From contig OAPG01000011.1 of NCBI GenBank assembly GCA_900208305.1, positions 310,001-374,000 of the forward strand: a DNA stretch of 64,000 bases, written 5' to 3'. A program made the position numbers and the translations under genes. The notes under the pieces are model-generated. The model was not told the origin of the DNA. It saw nothing but the letters and a program-made list of their open reading frames with translations, and searched no databases. The first letter of the stretch is position 1; each line of letters opens with the position of its first letter. Shown here piece after piece: positions 22,520 through 32,924 of this stretch. This stretch comes from Melanopsichium pennsylvanicum. Its lineage: Eukaryota > Basidiomycota > Ustilaginomycetes > Ustilaginales.

Positions 22520-23429
22520 GGCAGGATCCCCGATTCGCCGCCGATGGAGATACGGATCAACATCTTCACACCAAATGGTAATGGAAGCGGACGCACTATC
22601 GCCATGCCGAATTCAAATACTTTCGGAATGCTAGACGCGGTGTTCAACGCAGCGATTGAGAAACGGTAACCATTGCTTGCTCACGTGGCATACAGACTCG
22701 CTGAGATCGAAATGATGCTGACCGGCAGGACGAGTGCTAGGACACGCCACGATCGTATCTCATCAAGAGTGGAAGTAATACGCAAGTACACAGACAGAGA
22801 AGAGATGCCCATTCAGCCTGTGCCGTTTTCCTCCAGATGTGCGAGCGTGCCAAAGTGTTTCGTGAGCGATTCTCCTTCGTAAGGAAACTTTGGCCCACAT
22901 GCAGGGCAGCGGGCAGTACCAGTACTTGGTGAGACAGCTTTTTGATGACGGCGAGTGAGTCGTTAGCGCAAACTTTTGGGACGACTTCAACCGGGGGGAC
23001 AACGCTTTTCAAGCGTCGAGCGAGATGGCATCGACTACTCTAGTTGTACCCCGTCAGCTTATCCGCTGAGTTTTCGATACTGTCATCTTGGACCCTGCTT
23101 GTTCGAATCAGCATTTTTGAGAGTTCGTGTCGGATTCGAAGTGAGTCCTTCTCACCAACTGCGGCTACATTTTTGTTCTTAATCATAACACTCACTTTGA
23201 AGTATAGATCCTTCAAGGCCAAAAATAAAAATTGAATCATGTGAACATATTGTTATGCTCCATTTGACAGCCTTCATGCTCTCTCAGTTCATCTTTACCC
23301 TGCTCGACATAATCGGTCTCGCTCATCGATCTCGCTTCCCGTCTCATTCGCGTGCATGTGCTTTGCCAAGTGCGAATTGCTCTCGCTGCCATACGCAGTC
23401 TCAGTGGAACAGCGTTCTATCGTGACCAT
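22520..23429. other. Intergenic region, possibly containing the 5' end of the next gene
   Basis: No complete gene is visible between SRP19 and the candidate gene at 23430. The last 120 bases (from about 23313) are open in the same frame as the candidate and look codon-like, so its first exon may start inside this stretch. The rest shows overlapping short ORFs on both strands without domain content. Confidence 0.4.
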
Positions 23430-24000
23430 ATGGAGCGACAACCATACAACGGGTCTGTCGCTGCAGGGGTCCTCACCTCCTCACGTTTCCTCGCGTCTAC
23501 GTCACGTGCAGATCCGCACACTTCTAGCGTCGGCAGCTTCCGCGACCAGCTGACTTACTTTTGCGTCTTCCTCGTCCAAGCAGTCATGCCTCTGGCGTTG
23601 GTCTTTTGGACTCAATACACTGTTGCTTCGGCTCTGAGTCGGATTACCCGAACTCTAGCTACCGATGCGAAGCAACACGTGAATTTGTAACCACACCAAT
23701 CTTGCCTATTATTAGTATAGGTCGCCAGTGCGGATTCTGACGAAGCTGCTGTCCAGCAAAACAGAATGAGGCTCAACAGCAAAAAACCCTTTCGTCTCCA
23801 AATCTTCCTCGTTCTCCACTCAGCGTCAGGAGGGGTGGTTGGGTTTTGTCATCACCCGACTCGACGTCGATCGCATCGACAGCAATGCCGCTTCAGGCTC
23901 GGCCAAATTTGAGCTCAATGCAGCTGACCTCACCCGCAAGCTCGAGGCTTTGGTCAGAGTCGAGACTTCAACTTCACACCAGAGTGCCGAATCCTTGTGA
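23430..24000 (+). pseudogene. Candidate small membrane-protein gene with an apparent one-base frameshift
   Basis: The family is not recognised. From ATG 23430 an open frame encodes a hydrophilic start (MERQPYNGSVAAG), then a hydrophobic segment (YFCVFLVQAVMPLALVFW) like one membrane span, and stops at 23690. A possible 42-bp intron (23678-23719, donor GTGAAT) would join it to SADSDEAAVQQNRMRLNS. That frame then runs into an A6 run at about 23780-23785. Immediately after the run the neighbouring frame is open and codon-like (SKSSSFSTQRQEGWLGFVI, then TRLDVDRIDSN) to a TGA at 23998-24000. Removing one A would fuse the two halves. It could be a sequencing error, a real pseudogene, or a differently spliced gene. 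Its position, convergent with the amidase gene 195 bp away, fits a real locus. The start may lie further upstream. Confidence 0.4.
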
Positions 24001-24194
24001 TTCAGCCAAAGTTCCTTTCTAGTGAACCTGTTCCTATACCACTCATTCTTTCTGCACAACTGTGACTGTAGATGCTGTATCGTCTGTCTCTCCCTGTCAC
24101 TTTGTATTTCTACTGCATTGCATGCTTTTCCTGTCTAGCTATACCAGAGACATGATTCACTACTTGTGTTCCTGATGAATCACACTCTAGGCTG

Positions 24195-25307
24195 CTAGAG
24201 CGTTGTGAAGATGTCGTCCCTTCGTTGAGACCAGAGGGGCATTTCTTGGCGGGTATTTTCGAGCGAATCCAGGTCCTGTCAAGCGCATAGCGGTGAGAAA
24301 TAAATAAGGTTAGATGACTTTCCTCGTCCGCCTGGTCGATGATTTTCAAGTCGGCCGAGTCGCCGGCAGGTCTCTTGCTTCCACACGGAAGCAAGAATGG
24401 ATGACTAAATAAACAAGCGACTTACGATGTCAGCTAAGCAGTAGGTATGTTTGTACGGTTGAATGTCGCTGCAGTATGTACGGCCCAAACACGTGTTCAA
24501 ACGTGTCAGTATGCACTTTTTCTCTCCTCAACAACTTTGTCCAGCAGAAATTACTTACGGACATTGAGCCAAAACACTGCCCCAGGGATCAACAATCATT
24601 GCATGGCCCCAGCTGACTCGTTTTGTGCCATCATGTGCGCCGACCTGGGCAGCTGCAAGAACGTAACTTTGTGTCTCGATTGCTCTTGCTCTCAAAAGAG
24701 TCTCCCAGTGTGCTGCGCCCGTTCTGACCGTGAATGCTGATGGGTAGGTCAACACTTGGGCACCTTGTCGGCGGAGGGAAAGACTTGGTTCTGGAAACCT
24801 CAGATCGTAGCATGTCAACAGACCTACTTTTCCGATGGCGGTCTGTCTAGGTTCAAGCAATTTGGAACCTCGAATGGTGGAATCGGACTCGAGGATCTTG
24901 AGACCTCCTTTGATATCTACGTCGAACAGATGCAGTTTCCTGTACCGGTCGAGGATGTCTCCGCTGCCATCTATCAAAAGTTGGGTATTGTAACATCTCA
25001 AGCGTCCCTTGTTTTGAGCTCTGTCCCTTTCGTCCTGTTCCTTGCTTGGGGCTTCATGTATGCCCACGGAGACAAACACTCCAGCTTCTTTGGCCGCAGC
25101 TTGGATGCCAGAGACGAAAGCGGCGTTGTCAGAAGATCGGGTGAGTTCAGCTACTCTCGCTTGAGGTGCGATGAAGTCTGTCGCTTCGGGTAGCAAGACG
25201 GCTTTAGCACCGGAAGAAGAAGCTGAGCGAATGATGGAGATAGATGCGGCAAGATTGTCGGCGATGATGCCGGTACTACAAAGCTGAGCTACGGCGGCTA
25301 GGACCAT
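24195..25307 (-). CDS. NIT2: Nit-family carbon-nitrogen hydrolase (deaminated glutathione amidase type)
   Basis: Enzymes of this branch hydrolyse deaminated glutathione as metabolite repair; some relatives are omega-amidases. Three exons run 25307-24559, 24468-24426 and 24275-24195, with introns of 90 and 150 bp and GTAAGT donors, giving 290 residues. The nitrilase catalytic triad is visible: Glu41 in LLPEATDF, Lys124 in RYRKLHLFDVDI, and Cys166 in LTCYDLRFPE. The 43-bp second exon encodes the conserved DIQPYKHTYCLADI. The last exon encodes DLDSLENTRQEMPLWSQRR, which matches the usual C-terminus of the family. A single-ORF reading would lose these last 41 residues. No targeting signal is evident. 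The exact substrate is inferred from the family. Confidence 0.9.
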
Positions 25308-26450
25308 CTTGGACCACTCGATGCCGACAATGGCTTGCTCGAGGAGATGGACTTTAACTATCGTTTGCCTGTATGTGATCGGTAGAGGACGTTAAAATGA
25401 GTCTGAACTGCTTGGTGAACAAGGCTGAGAAGGTTGGTCGATGGAATTCATGTATTGGGAAGGACGCTCCACATGCTGAGTGGACACGGCAATCAAAGAC
25501 GGGTCATCCCGATCTTGCATCATTGTCGAATTAGCCGCTAACGTGTAACCACCGCCCGATATAAAGCAAGCTCTCTTTGAGCGTAGGACCAAGACCTTTG
25601 CCAAAGCCATTCTTAAGATCACACTTTTTATTTGTCACACTACGCAGAGCATGCACACGTTGGAGTGCAGTCCTGTACAGTAACAATACAACCTTGTCGG
25701 TAGGATGTCGCGATAAGATGATAACACACATAGCACAGCCTTCAAAGTCGGATTAACACCGTAAACCGTAAACGAAGTCTAAATCTGGCTTGGAAACCCG
25801 GTCTGGAAAAGCCCTGCTTGTCCTTGACTCAAGAATGTGTCATAGTAGCTTACCTATTTTGGTTGGAGGTGATTTGAATGGAGTCACCTCAGATTGCGTA
25901 AAAGCACTGCCAAACTTGGGAGGGAAGGACGGCCGGGGTTAGTCGTCAACACATGAAGGTACAAGAGGTCAAACACGAGCAAGTCAATGTGTGAGGCATG
26001 TGCATGCGAGACAGCTTCGGCCACTTTCGGCCAAATAGTGAAGCCCAAGTGTGACGCAAGACAGTGCCCTGAAATGCATCCCTGTCCCATGCGTGCGTGC
26101 GTACGTGGACGTGACAATTTCGCGATCAATACTGTGGGTTCAATGTTTCCCGAAAAGCACACTTTCTCGAAACCTCTCAATCCACTGACATGCGTTATTG
26201 AGCCTCGAACCTCCATTGTTGCTGGCATCCTCCCACCATCAGCAATATCCCCACATACAATCCTCTTCGACGCCATCTGGCAGAGAGTCAAGAGAGCGAT
26301 GCCGCTACCAAACCATCTCGCAACACTTCCTCAAGCTTGAGCTCTCCTATCAGTAAAGAGTGGAGGTCGCTTAGCCAGCCTTGTCCGACTAGTGCGGCTC
26401 AGCCAGCCAACCACTGTCAGCGTTCACACTTGCATAGAACACCGTACATT
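25308..26450. other. Divergent promoter region, Nit amidase / 5-phosphatase
   Basis: About 1.1 kb lies between the divergent starts. Overlapping ORFs of 100-135 codons occur on opposite strands at 25884-26340, but neither has a domain, codon pattern or ATG context that supports it. No RNA gene or repeat is seen. Confidence 0.5.
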
Positions 26451-29400
26451 ATGGCGGACCAAAAATCAACTCAGGAGCCAGATGAATTCGGCGCTCTATC
26501 GGGCGCTGTCTCTGATCTTCGCTCGAGGTTCGAGCAGCTCTCCAAGTCCGAAGGCAGCCGTCCGACCACCAAACAGGCGTTGTCTTCCACCCACATACGA
26601 AAGAAAGACTTAGATGCGACACACAACTTCGGTCAGGCAGAGAAGAAGCTTGTCATGCAGCCGATGGCCTCAAGCAGCTCTACAACGCTGCATCAATCAA
26701 ACAAGTCCAGTTCCGCCTCCACGACTTCGAGTGTCGGTGGTGAGGCACATGTGTCCTCCACAACGCCGCCTACGACTGTCCCCATTCAGCCTTCGATCGC
26801 TGTCCCTCCAACTTTGAATGCAGCCGATCTCGCCACTTCTCCCATATCCAAATCGACATTGGGCAGCTCCAATGGATCTACGGTCGACCTTATGGACACC
26901 TCTAGCAAAGACAAGCAAACAACGCACCTCAGACAAGTTTCGGGCTCGTCGAAGGGGCTAGCCATGCCAGCGTCCAAATTCGGCAAGCAAACCCCATCGT
27001 TGGTGACGCTAAAGCCCTATACTATCCCTGCGACCAGCACCCCTTCTGCTTCAACAACCGCATGCGCTTCCGCCTCCGACGCCGAGGGCTCGGCCAAGGC
27101 CATCAAGATACCTCCCCCTAGACCACCAAAGCCTCCTTATTCGTCTCACGGCATCCAGATCCTCGACGATGCCGACCTTGAGCGTCTCTCGAGTCTAGGG
27201 TCGTCTTCACGAGTCACTTCTCTGGCAAGTATGTTTGGCCATCCCTCGAACCAGAACAAATCCAAGGGTACAAGCACAAGCAACAGCGCCAGTTCGAGTC
27301 TAGCGCCCAGCCGCATAGCTGTCGGAAGCAACCATTTCCTCAAATACTCACGCTCGAATGAGCAGCTCTCTCCGATTGCTGACGGAGATTCAAAGGTCAA
27401 CCCATTCAAAGAGGGTCCGCCCATAGTGCCACCGCGTCCCGCGATCAAGACGGACAGCTCCTTGGAGAGCTTTGCCCGACTACCAGGATCGATTGCTTCC
27501 GTGATCTTGGACGTGGAAACCGGCTCTGCTCCTGCCCTTCCGCCAAAATCGGCGGCAACGGAGACGAAATCCGTAACGCAATCGCCTCAGGATGCCCCGC
27601 TGTCGTCCTCCTCGCCGCCATTGCTGTCGAGAGATCTGGACTCTTTAGCGCCTGGACAAGTGCAGAGGAGGAGGTTGAGTGCATCTAGAAGCACGAGCGC
27701 TTTACCTCTTCTGGATATTGCGCTTGCAGGGGAGCTAGAGACACCACCACTACCCGCACGCAGGCCAATAGGCAACGAGGCGGCTGTGACACAGGAAGGG
27801 ACGTCGATTCTACCGCCGCCTCAGCGTAATGCGCAATCCACATCCTCATTAAGCTCTCATCACAGGGCCAACACTGTCACAGCCAGATCCAGACCGATTC
27901 CAGCCTCCTCTTTCTCAGCCAGGCATCCGCAACATGCACGCAGCCTATCTCCTTGGGACATCGAGAATGCTTCGCCAGTCCTCCCTCCACCGATTCGCAA
28001 TGTCAGCATCGCTTCCAACGCGTCCAATGGTCGCAGCTTTGGCTCTTCCTTCCGCTCCAACCGCCCTGGCACCGACAGTTCTGACGAAGAAGACGACGTA
28101 GAGACTCCATCCTCTTTCTCCCCCTCGTCCTCATACAAAGCTCCGATGGGTCTACGCAGAGCCCACCCAGCAGCAGACATGACTCCAGGTGGACTACCAG
28201 ATACCTCACACGCCAATCGACGAGCACCCAAGTTTTCTCCCGACTGCTGTACTTCCGCCAAATCGGGATTCCAATGCTTCGCCGTGTGCGGAAATACCGT
28301 CGTTACGGGCAGTGGGGACAAGGTCAAAGTATATCGCGTTGGAGAGTCGGCAAGCGGCGTGGGAGAGAAGCTGTGTACCGTTGGCGAACATTTGAGCAAG
28401 GAAGTCAAATTGACTGCCCTCGAGTTCAGACCTCCGAACCATAGCGTCTCGCCAGTACCTGCTATCGGCAGACGGTCGCATGGCGAGACGGCTGATGAAG
28501 GCAGATATTTGTGGTGCGGGACCAAGGACGGGCATATCTGGGAGTTGGACATCGCGGAAGCAGCGATGGTGTACTCCCGGCAAAACGTTCACTCGGACCC
28601 CATTCAACTGTTGAAGAGGGTAGGGAACAAGATGCTGAGCCTGGACGAGGGGGGAAAGATCTCCATCTGGCTTCCCAGCTCCGATCCTGACCCGGCTATT
28701 GCCGGGTTGCGACTGAGCAATCAGCCCATCACCCAGCGCATTGCCATGGAGAAAGGGTCATTTGCGTGTATCGTTGGACAGCAGTTGTGGGTTGCTGCCG
28801 GTCCTTCCGCGCAGAGGCATGCTAAAGACTATGCTGGGAGCAAAGGCCCTCGCATTCGCGTCTACAACCTATTCGCCGACGACAAGCCTTTCAACGCTCT
28901 CTCGAAAGCAATTGCAATCCCTTCCGACATGGCTGAAGGAGTTGGTGTCGTGACAGGCGGAGCAGTCATCCCTTCTCGCCCTTCATACGTGTACTTTGGA
29001 CACGATTCTGGCCACATCTCCATCTGGTCTCGGCAGACCTACGAATGTATCAGCGTACGCAGACTCGGCCCACACGGCCTGACTGCAGTAGCCGGTGTAG
29101 TCAAGTACCTCTGGGTGGCAACACGGGCAGGCACGATCTCAGTGTTCGACACGGAGGCCGTCCCCTGGCGCGCACTCAAGATCTGGACCGCTCACAAAGA
29201 GCCCATTACCGCGATCAAAGTGGACGAACACGGCATAGAGAAAGTCGGCCGTCTTCAGGTTGCGTCCGGCGGGATGGATGCAGCTGTGCATCTTTGGGAC
29301 GGTACCTTGTCCTTCGATTGGATAGAGACGGAGAAGGGAAAAAGGGAGCACGAGTTTTGTTCGTATCGAAGCATCAAGACGCTCAATGTGACTTTCAACA

Positions 29401-30530
29401 TGGATGCGGCAAGTCCCGGTGACTTGAACAGCAGTGGCCAGAACATGGAAGTCTTCTCCTCCATGTTGCGCAACGCTTGTCAAGTAGGCAGCGAAACGTT
29501 GGAGAAAGATCGACCGCCGGATATCATCGTCTTTGGATTTCAGGAACTCATCGACCTGGAGTCCAAAAAACTCACCGCAAAAAGTCTGCTTCTTGGGGGC
29601 AAGAAGAGAGCAAATGATCTCGGCGATCGAGTTTCACGCCAATACAGGGCTTGGTACGACAAGTTGATTCAAATTGTACGCTACGCAATGCCGCCCACCT
29701 GCGGCTACTTGCTCGTCCAGAGCGAGAGCCTGGTTGGTCTGCTCACATGCGTGTTCGTCAAGCAAACCGAGTTCAAGAATGTTCGGGAGCTGGCCATCTC
29801 CACCGTCAAGACCGGTATGGGTGGACGATATGGCAACAAAGGAGCTGTGATTGCGCGTCTGGTCATTCAAGATTCTAGCCTGGTCTTTGTCAACTCGCAT
29901 CTCGCTGCTGGGCAGAAACACGTCAACCAACGCAATGCTGACGTAGCCGACATCTTGGAGTACCCGAGCGTCTTTGATGATCCGCACGCAGACCCTGCCG
30001 CATATATTGGAGGCGGAGACGGTTCGATGATTCTCGATCATGAACTCTGTTTCTTCTCCGGGGATCTCAATTACCGCATCGATCACTCTCGAGAAACGGT
30101 TCTCTCTGCCATTTCGGGCCGTGCCATAGCGCCCCTTTTGGAGCAGGATCAACTTCGCAAAGAGTTGAGACATAACCCAGCATTCAGATTGAAAGACTTT
30201 TCAGAGGCTCCGATTAGTTTCCTACCAACGTACAAGTACGATAGGGGGACGCACGAATGGGATACAAGCGACAAGAATCGAATTCCAGCATGGTGCGACA
30301 GAGTGCTCTACAAGAGTCATAATCCGGACAGAATCAGGTGCTTGGAATATAGAAGATGGGAATGTACCATTTCCGATCACAGACCGGTGACGGCTGTGTT
30401 TGAGTCTAGAGTCAAGGCGGCAGATCATAAGGCAAGACAGGCGATTGAAGATCAGGTCAAGGAAGAGTGGAGGCAGCTTGAAAGCAAGTTGCTTGTCACT
30501 GCGGTGGCTTTCTACAGTGATCCACAATAG
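26451..30530 (+). CDS. WD40-repeat inositol polyphosphate 5-phosphatase
   Basis: The protein removes the 5-phosphate from phosphoinositides or inositol phosphates. The first ATG is at 26451 (MADQKSTQEPDE), giving 1359 residues with no intron; the open frame upstream has no ATG. Residues 1-580 are Ser/Pro-rich and disordered with repeated proline motifs (PPPRPPKPPYSS, VPPRPAIK, PALPPKSA, PPLPARRP) that resemble SH3-binding sites. Residues about 587-960 form a WD40-like beta-propeller (CFAVCGNTVVTGSGDKVKVY, GHDSGHISIWSR, VASGGMDAAVHLWDG). The catalytic domain starts near residue 974 and holds VNSHLAAG, SGDLNYRID (near 1203), PAWCDRVLY (near 1279) and SDHRPVTAV (near 1308), the metal- and phosphate-binding motifs of the family. 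A propeller plus 5-phosphatase without a Sac1 domain separates it from yeast Inp51-53. Substrate preference is not predictable. Confidence 0.92.
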   Translation: MADQKSTQEPDEFGALSGAVSDLRSRFEQLSKSEGSRPTTKQALSSTHIRKKDLDATHNFGQAEKKLVMQPMASSSSTTLHQSNKSSSASTTSSVGGEAHVSSTTPPTTVPIQPSIAVPPTLNAADLATSPISKSTLGSSNGSTVDLMDTSSKDKQTTHLRQVSGSSKGLAMPASKFGKQTPSLVTLKPYTIPATSTPSASTTACASASDAEGSAKAIKIPPPRPPKPPYSSHGIQILDDADLERLSSLGSSSRVTSLASMFGHPSNQNKSKGTSTSNSASSSLAPSRIAVGSNHFLKYSRSNEQLSPIADGDSKVNPFKEGPPIVPPRPAIKTDSSLESFARLPGSIASVILDVETGSAPALPPKSAATETKSVTQSPQDAPLSSSSPPLLSRDLDSLAPGQVQRRRLSASRSTSALPLLDIALAGELETPPLPARRPIGNEAAVTQEGTSILPPPQRNAQSTSSLSSHHRANTVTARSRPIPASSFSARHPQHARSLSPWDIENASPVLPPPIRNVSIASNASNGRSFGSSFRSNRPGTDSSDEEDDVETPSSFSPSSSYKAPMGLRRAHPAADMTPGGLPDTSHANRRAPKFSPDCCTSAKSGFQCFAVCGNTVVTGSGDKVKVYRVGESASGVGEKLCTVGEHLSKEVKLTALEFRPPNHSVSPVPAIGRRSHGETADEGRYLWCGTKDGHIWELDIAEAAMVYSRQNVHSDPIQLLKRVGNKMLSLDEGGKISIWLPSSDPDPAIAGLRLSNQPITQRIAMEKGSFACIVGQQLWVAAGPSAQRHAKDYAGSKGPRIRVYNLFADDKPFNALSKAIAIPSDMAEGVGVVTGGAVIPSRPSYVYFGHDSGHISIWSRQTYECISVRRLGPHGLTAVAGVVKYLWVATRAGTISVFDTEAVPWRALKIWTAHKEPITAIKVDEHGIEKVGRLQVASGGMDAAVHLWDGTLSFDWIETEKGKREHEFCSYRSIKTLNVTFNMDAASPGDLNSSGQNMEVFSSMLRNACQVGSETLEKDRPPDIIVFGFQELIDLESKKLTAKSLLLGGKKRANDLGDRVSRQYRAWYDKLIQIVRYAMPPTCGYLLVQSESLVGLLTCVFVKQTEFKNVRELAISTVKTGMGGRYGNKGAVIARLVIQDSSLVFVNSHLAAGQKHVNQRNADVADILEYPSVFDDPHADPAAYIGGGDGSMILDHELCFFSGDLNYRIDHSRETVLSAISGRAIAPLLEQDQLRKELRHNPAFRLKDFSEAPISFLPTYKYDRGTHEWDTSDKNRIPAWCDRVLYKSHNPDRIRCLEYRRWECTISDHRPVTAVFESRVKAADHKARQAIEDQVKEEWRQLESKLLVTAVAFYSDPQ

Positions 30531-30680
30531 ATTGCACACGTCCTAGCTTCTCCCCTACAGCAAACAACAGCAATCATACATTTGCCATCCTTGATCACAT
30601 GCACATTATTATGAACGAATCTCAGTCTTTCAGCATCTTCATATGGAGTTAAACTGCATGGTCTAGATTCAGTAGTAGGC

Positions 30681-32426
30681 TTAGAGTTTCGAATTGCGTT
30701 CTTCCTGCTCAGGATTCTCAGCGAGAAGAACACCGACTTGAAAGTCGCGCAGGTGAGTAAGTCCTTTTCGCACTGCGCCGCGGACGGTCATGCCCCCACC
30801 CTGCTCCTTGCTCCTTGGCGAGACGTATAGTCTGTTCAACGGTTTAGCAGTCGTTCCTTGCGCTGCTGCTGCTCCAGATCCATCGGCTGGCCCGTTCGCA
30901 GTCTTTTCACCAGTGCCAGGTAAAAACAATCCTTTCCTCGCCCTCTCCTTCTGAGCCGGAGATGCCTGCCAATCGCCTGGCAAGACTAAGGGGAAGACAA
31001 AACTGTTATCCTCCTCCCCTCCTTTACCTTTTTGTTGGGCAAGATCACGATTCTCTGCAATCTCCTTTCGAATGTCCAACATGGCTCCGAGCTTGGGGAA
31101 GGGTCTGGGTTCCACAGCAGTGACGGTTGGATACTGCGAGTCGGAGATATCACCCAACGATCGTATCTTGCTGAGAGGAGGATTGGTGTCGGACACCCAC
31201 GATGTTAGCGGAGCATCGTTGGAAGAAGCGGTATCCTTTCGATCCCAAGAATAGTTGCAATTATGTAAACCGCGTGCTTCCTCTTCCACAGGAGTCACAC
31301 GGTATTCCGCGTCAGGCGTGTGGTTCGGTGTTGCTTGTGCGGGATCAAAGATGAGCGGTATGATAGGAACACGACCATTTTCTTTGTTTGCACAGCGAAG
31401 AGCCGTTTCGAGGTCAGCCAAGATGTAGAACTGAGGAGGAAAGAGCGAGATCTGATCGATTATTCCTGCATACATGATCTCCCTCGGAGTCTGTAGTCGT
31501 AATGACAAGGTTTCTGATCCATCAGCTGAGATCTGGAGCGATTTGTCCGAACCAAACACATCGGGCGTGTCGAGTACGGTAATGAAAAAGTGCGCATCGA
31601 ATCGTTTTGCGGGTCGAATGACACTGCGCGGGGTGATCCAGTTCGAGTGATGGGCCATCGGAGCGAGCTCTGGCAGCGCCTTGCCACCCTCCCCAAGTAG
31701 CCCTTCGAGTCCGAGCTTAAGGGTGACCTTGCGAAGAAATGGGACAAAGTCCACAGCGTTATGATGAACGTCGTTGCGCGCATGGGCCCAATCTTGGGCA
31801 GACATCCCCGCCTCTTGGTGTCCCACTGCACGACTTGTTGGAAGGCCACAGAGGCTTGCAGTGGGAGAAGGGAGCAAAAGCAAGCCTGTCTCCTCGAAAG
31901 TCTCGCGCAGAGCGCAGAGCTTAAGGCTGTACATGTACCTTTCCAGATCGGTGGAGGATGGAGTGAGTGCTGCTTTGACATCTGCCTCATCGACGAGATC
32001 CAGTGCGCCGCCTGGGAAGACTACTGCCGAACGAAAGCTAGAGCCATCCCTAGCCGACCTTTGTACCATCAGAGTGTCATACTGCAATTGGCCTTTTGGA
32101 TCCTTAGAGGAGCGAGGGCATAGCACGATTAGTGTGGCGGACGGGAGCGGTGTCATAGGTTCGCCTTTCGGGCCTGTCTTGTGATCAGATTCCCGCTGGA
32201 CGCCTCGAGGCTTAGAGGGTTTCCATGCTGAGCCGGACTCTGAAGTAGCCATTTCGATAGAGCGAGCGATACTGTATGACAAAGTGCGAAGCTGTGGCGT
32301 GGGACGGTGATAGGAGAAGCTCGATAAAGGGCGACGAATAAGAGTCGGAACTAGCCCGTAGCGTGAGATAGTTCTGATGGTGGATATGCGATGGAGCGAG
32401 GCGGTGAAGGCTCGCCGAAGGGACAT
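30681..32426 (-). CDS. Nudix hydrolase, NUDT19-like, with presequence and SKL C-terminus
   Basis: A single ORF of 581 residues. The Nudix fold begins near residue 95 (PSATLIVLCPR). The box is split by an insertion: FPGG at about 137-140, then RETFEETGLLL at 174-184 with the catalytic Glu pair. This spacing resembles NUDT19/RP2-type enzymes, which cleave CoA and acyl-CoA; the substrate is inferred. The first 58 residues are Arg/Ser-rich and lack acidic residues until Glu58, like a mitochondrial presequence. An internal Met (MATSESGS, residue 59) could start a shorter form. The protein ends in RNSKL, a canonical type-1 peroxisomal signal, checked codon by codon at 30681-30695. A low-complexity region (GEKTANGPADGSGAAAAQG) precedes the end. 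It is convergent with the 5-phosphatase gene, 150 bp away. Confidence 0.88.
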   Translation of the reverse strand: MSLRRAFTASLHRISTIRTISRYGLVPTLIRRPLSSFSYHRPTPQLRTLSYSIARSIEMATSESGSAWKPSKPRGVQRESDHKTGPKGEPMTPLPSATLIVLCPRSSKDPKGQLQYDTLMVQRSARDGSSFRSAVVFPGGALDLVDEADVKAALTPSSTDLERYMYSLKLCALRETFEETGLLLLPSPTASLCGLPTSRAVGHQEAGMSAQDWAHARNDVHHNAVDFVPFLRKVTLKLGLEGLLGEGGKALPELAPMAHHSNWITPRSVIRPAKRFDAHFFITVLDTPDVFGSDKSLQISADGSETLSLRLQTPREIMYAGIIDQISLFPPQFYILADLETALRCANKENGRVPIIPLIFDPAQATPNHTPDAEYRVTPVEEEARGLHNCNYSWDRKDTASSNDAPLTSWVSDTNPPLSKIRSLGDISDSQYPTVTAVEPRPFPKLGAMLDIRKEIAENRDLAQQKGKGGEEDNSFVFPLVLPGDWQASPAQKERARKGLFLPGTGEKTANGPADGSGAAAAQGTTAKPLNRLYVSPRSKEQGGGMTVRGAVRKGLTHLRDFQVGVLLAENPEQEERNSKL

Positions 32427-32924
32427 GGTACGGCGTTAAGAGGGTTGTTGGGTCAGCATTCGAGGGAGATCCCGACGTAGAGGACACCTTTGCAACCCGG
32501 TATCGAGAGAATCAGATTGAGCGAGGTACAGGACAGAGCAGCGTCGCTGGCGGGAACCCCGCGTTCTTCTCCACACAAAGACCCACACCGGGTATTTGCA
32601 TCACGGCCCTGTCGGCAAATCCTTCCTATGTAAGCGGCCTGCCTGTCATCCCGGCACATGCACCTGTCCTGAATCACGCACCAGCTGTCAACGAAAAGAT
32701 TCGGCATAACCGATAGGGCTTGAAGTGTCACTACTCCCTTACACATCTCTTACCATCACACACAGGCTCGGCTCGAGGACGATGGCAATATCACAATTGC
32801 ATCACGATAAATCAAGGTAGCGCTTGTAGTGTGTCCAACTGTTCCAGGCGAACCACATTGATTGATGCTCCCCAATGATCTTTTTCTCGACCAATCGCTC
32901 CACTTTTTTTGTTGACATTTGGTC
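32427..32924. other. Divergent promoter region, Nudix / SUMO-motif protein
   Basis: This 498-bp spacer lies between two divergent starts. No gene, repeat or RNA is recognised, and it presumably contains both promoters. Confidence 0.5.

Noticed and set aside
25884..26340. Overlapping ORFs on both strands between amidase and 5-phosphatase genes
   Set aside because: Both are moderate in length, mutually antisense, and lack domains; the plus-strand one also lacks an ATG start.
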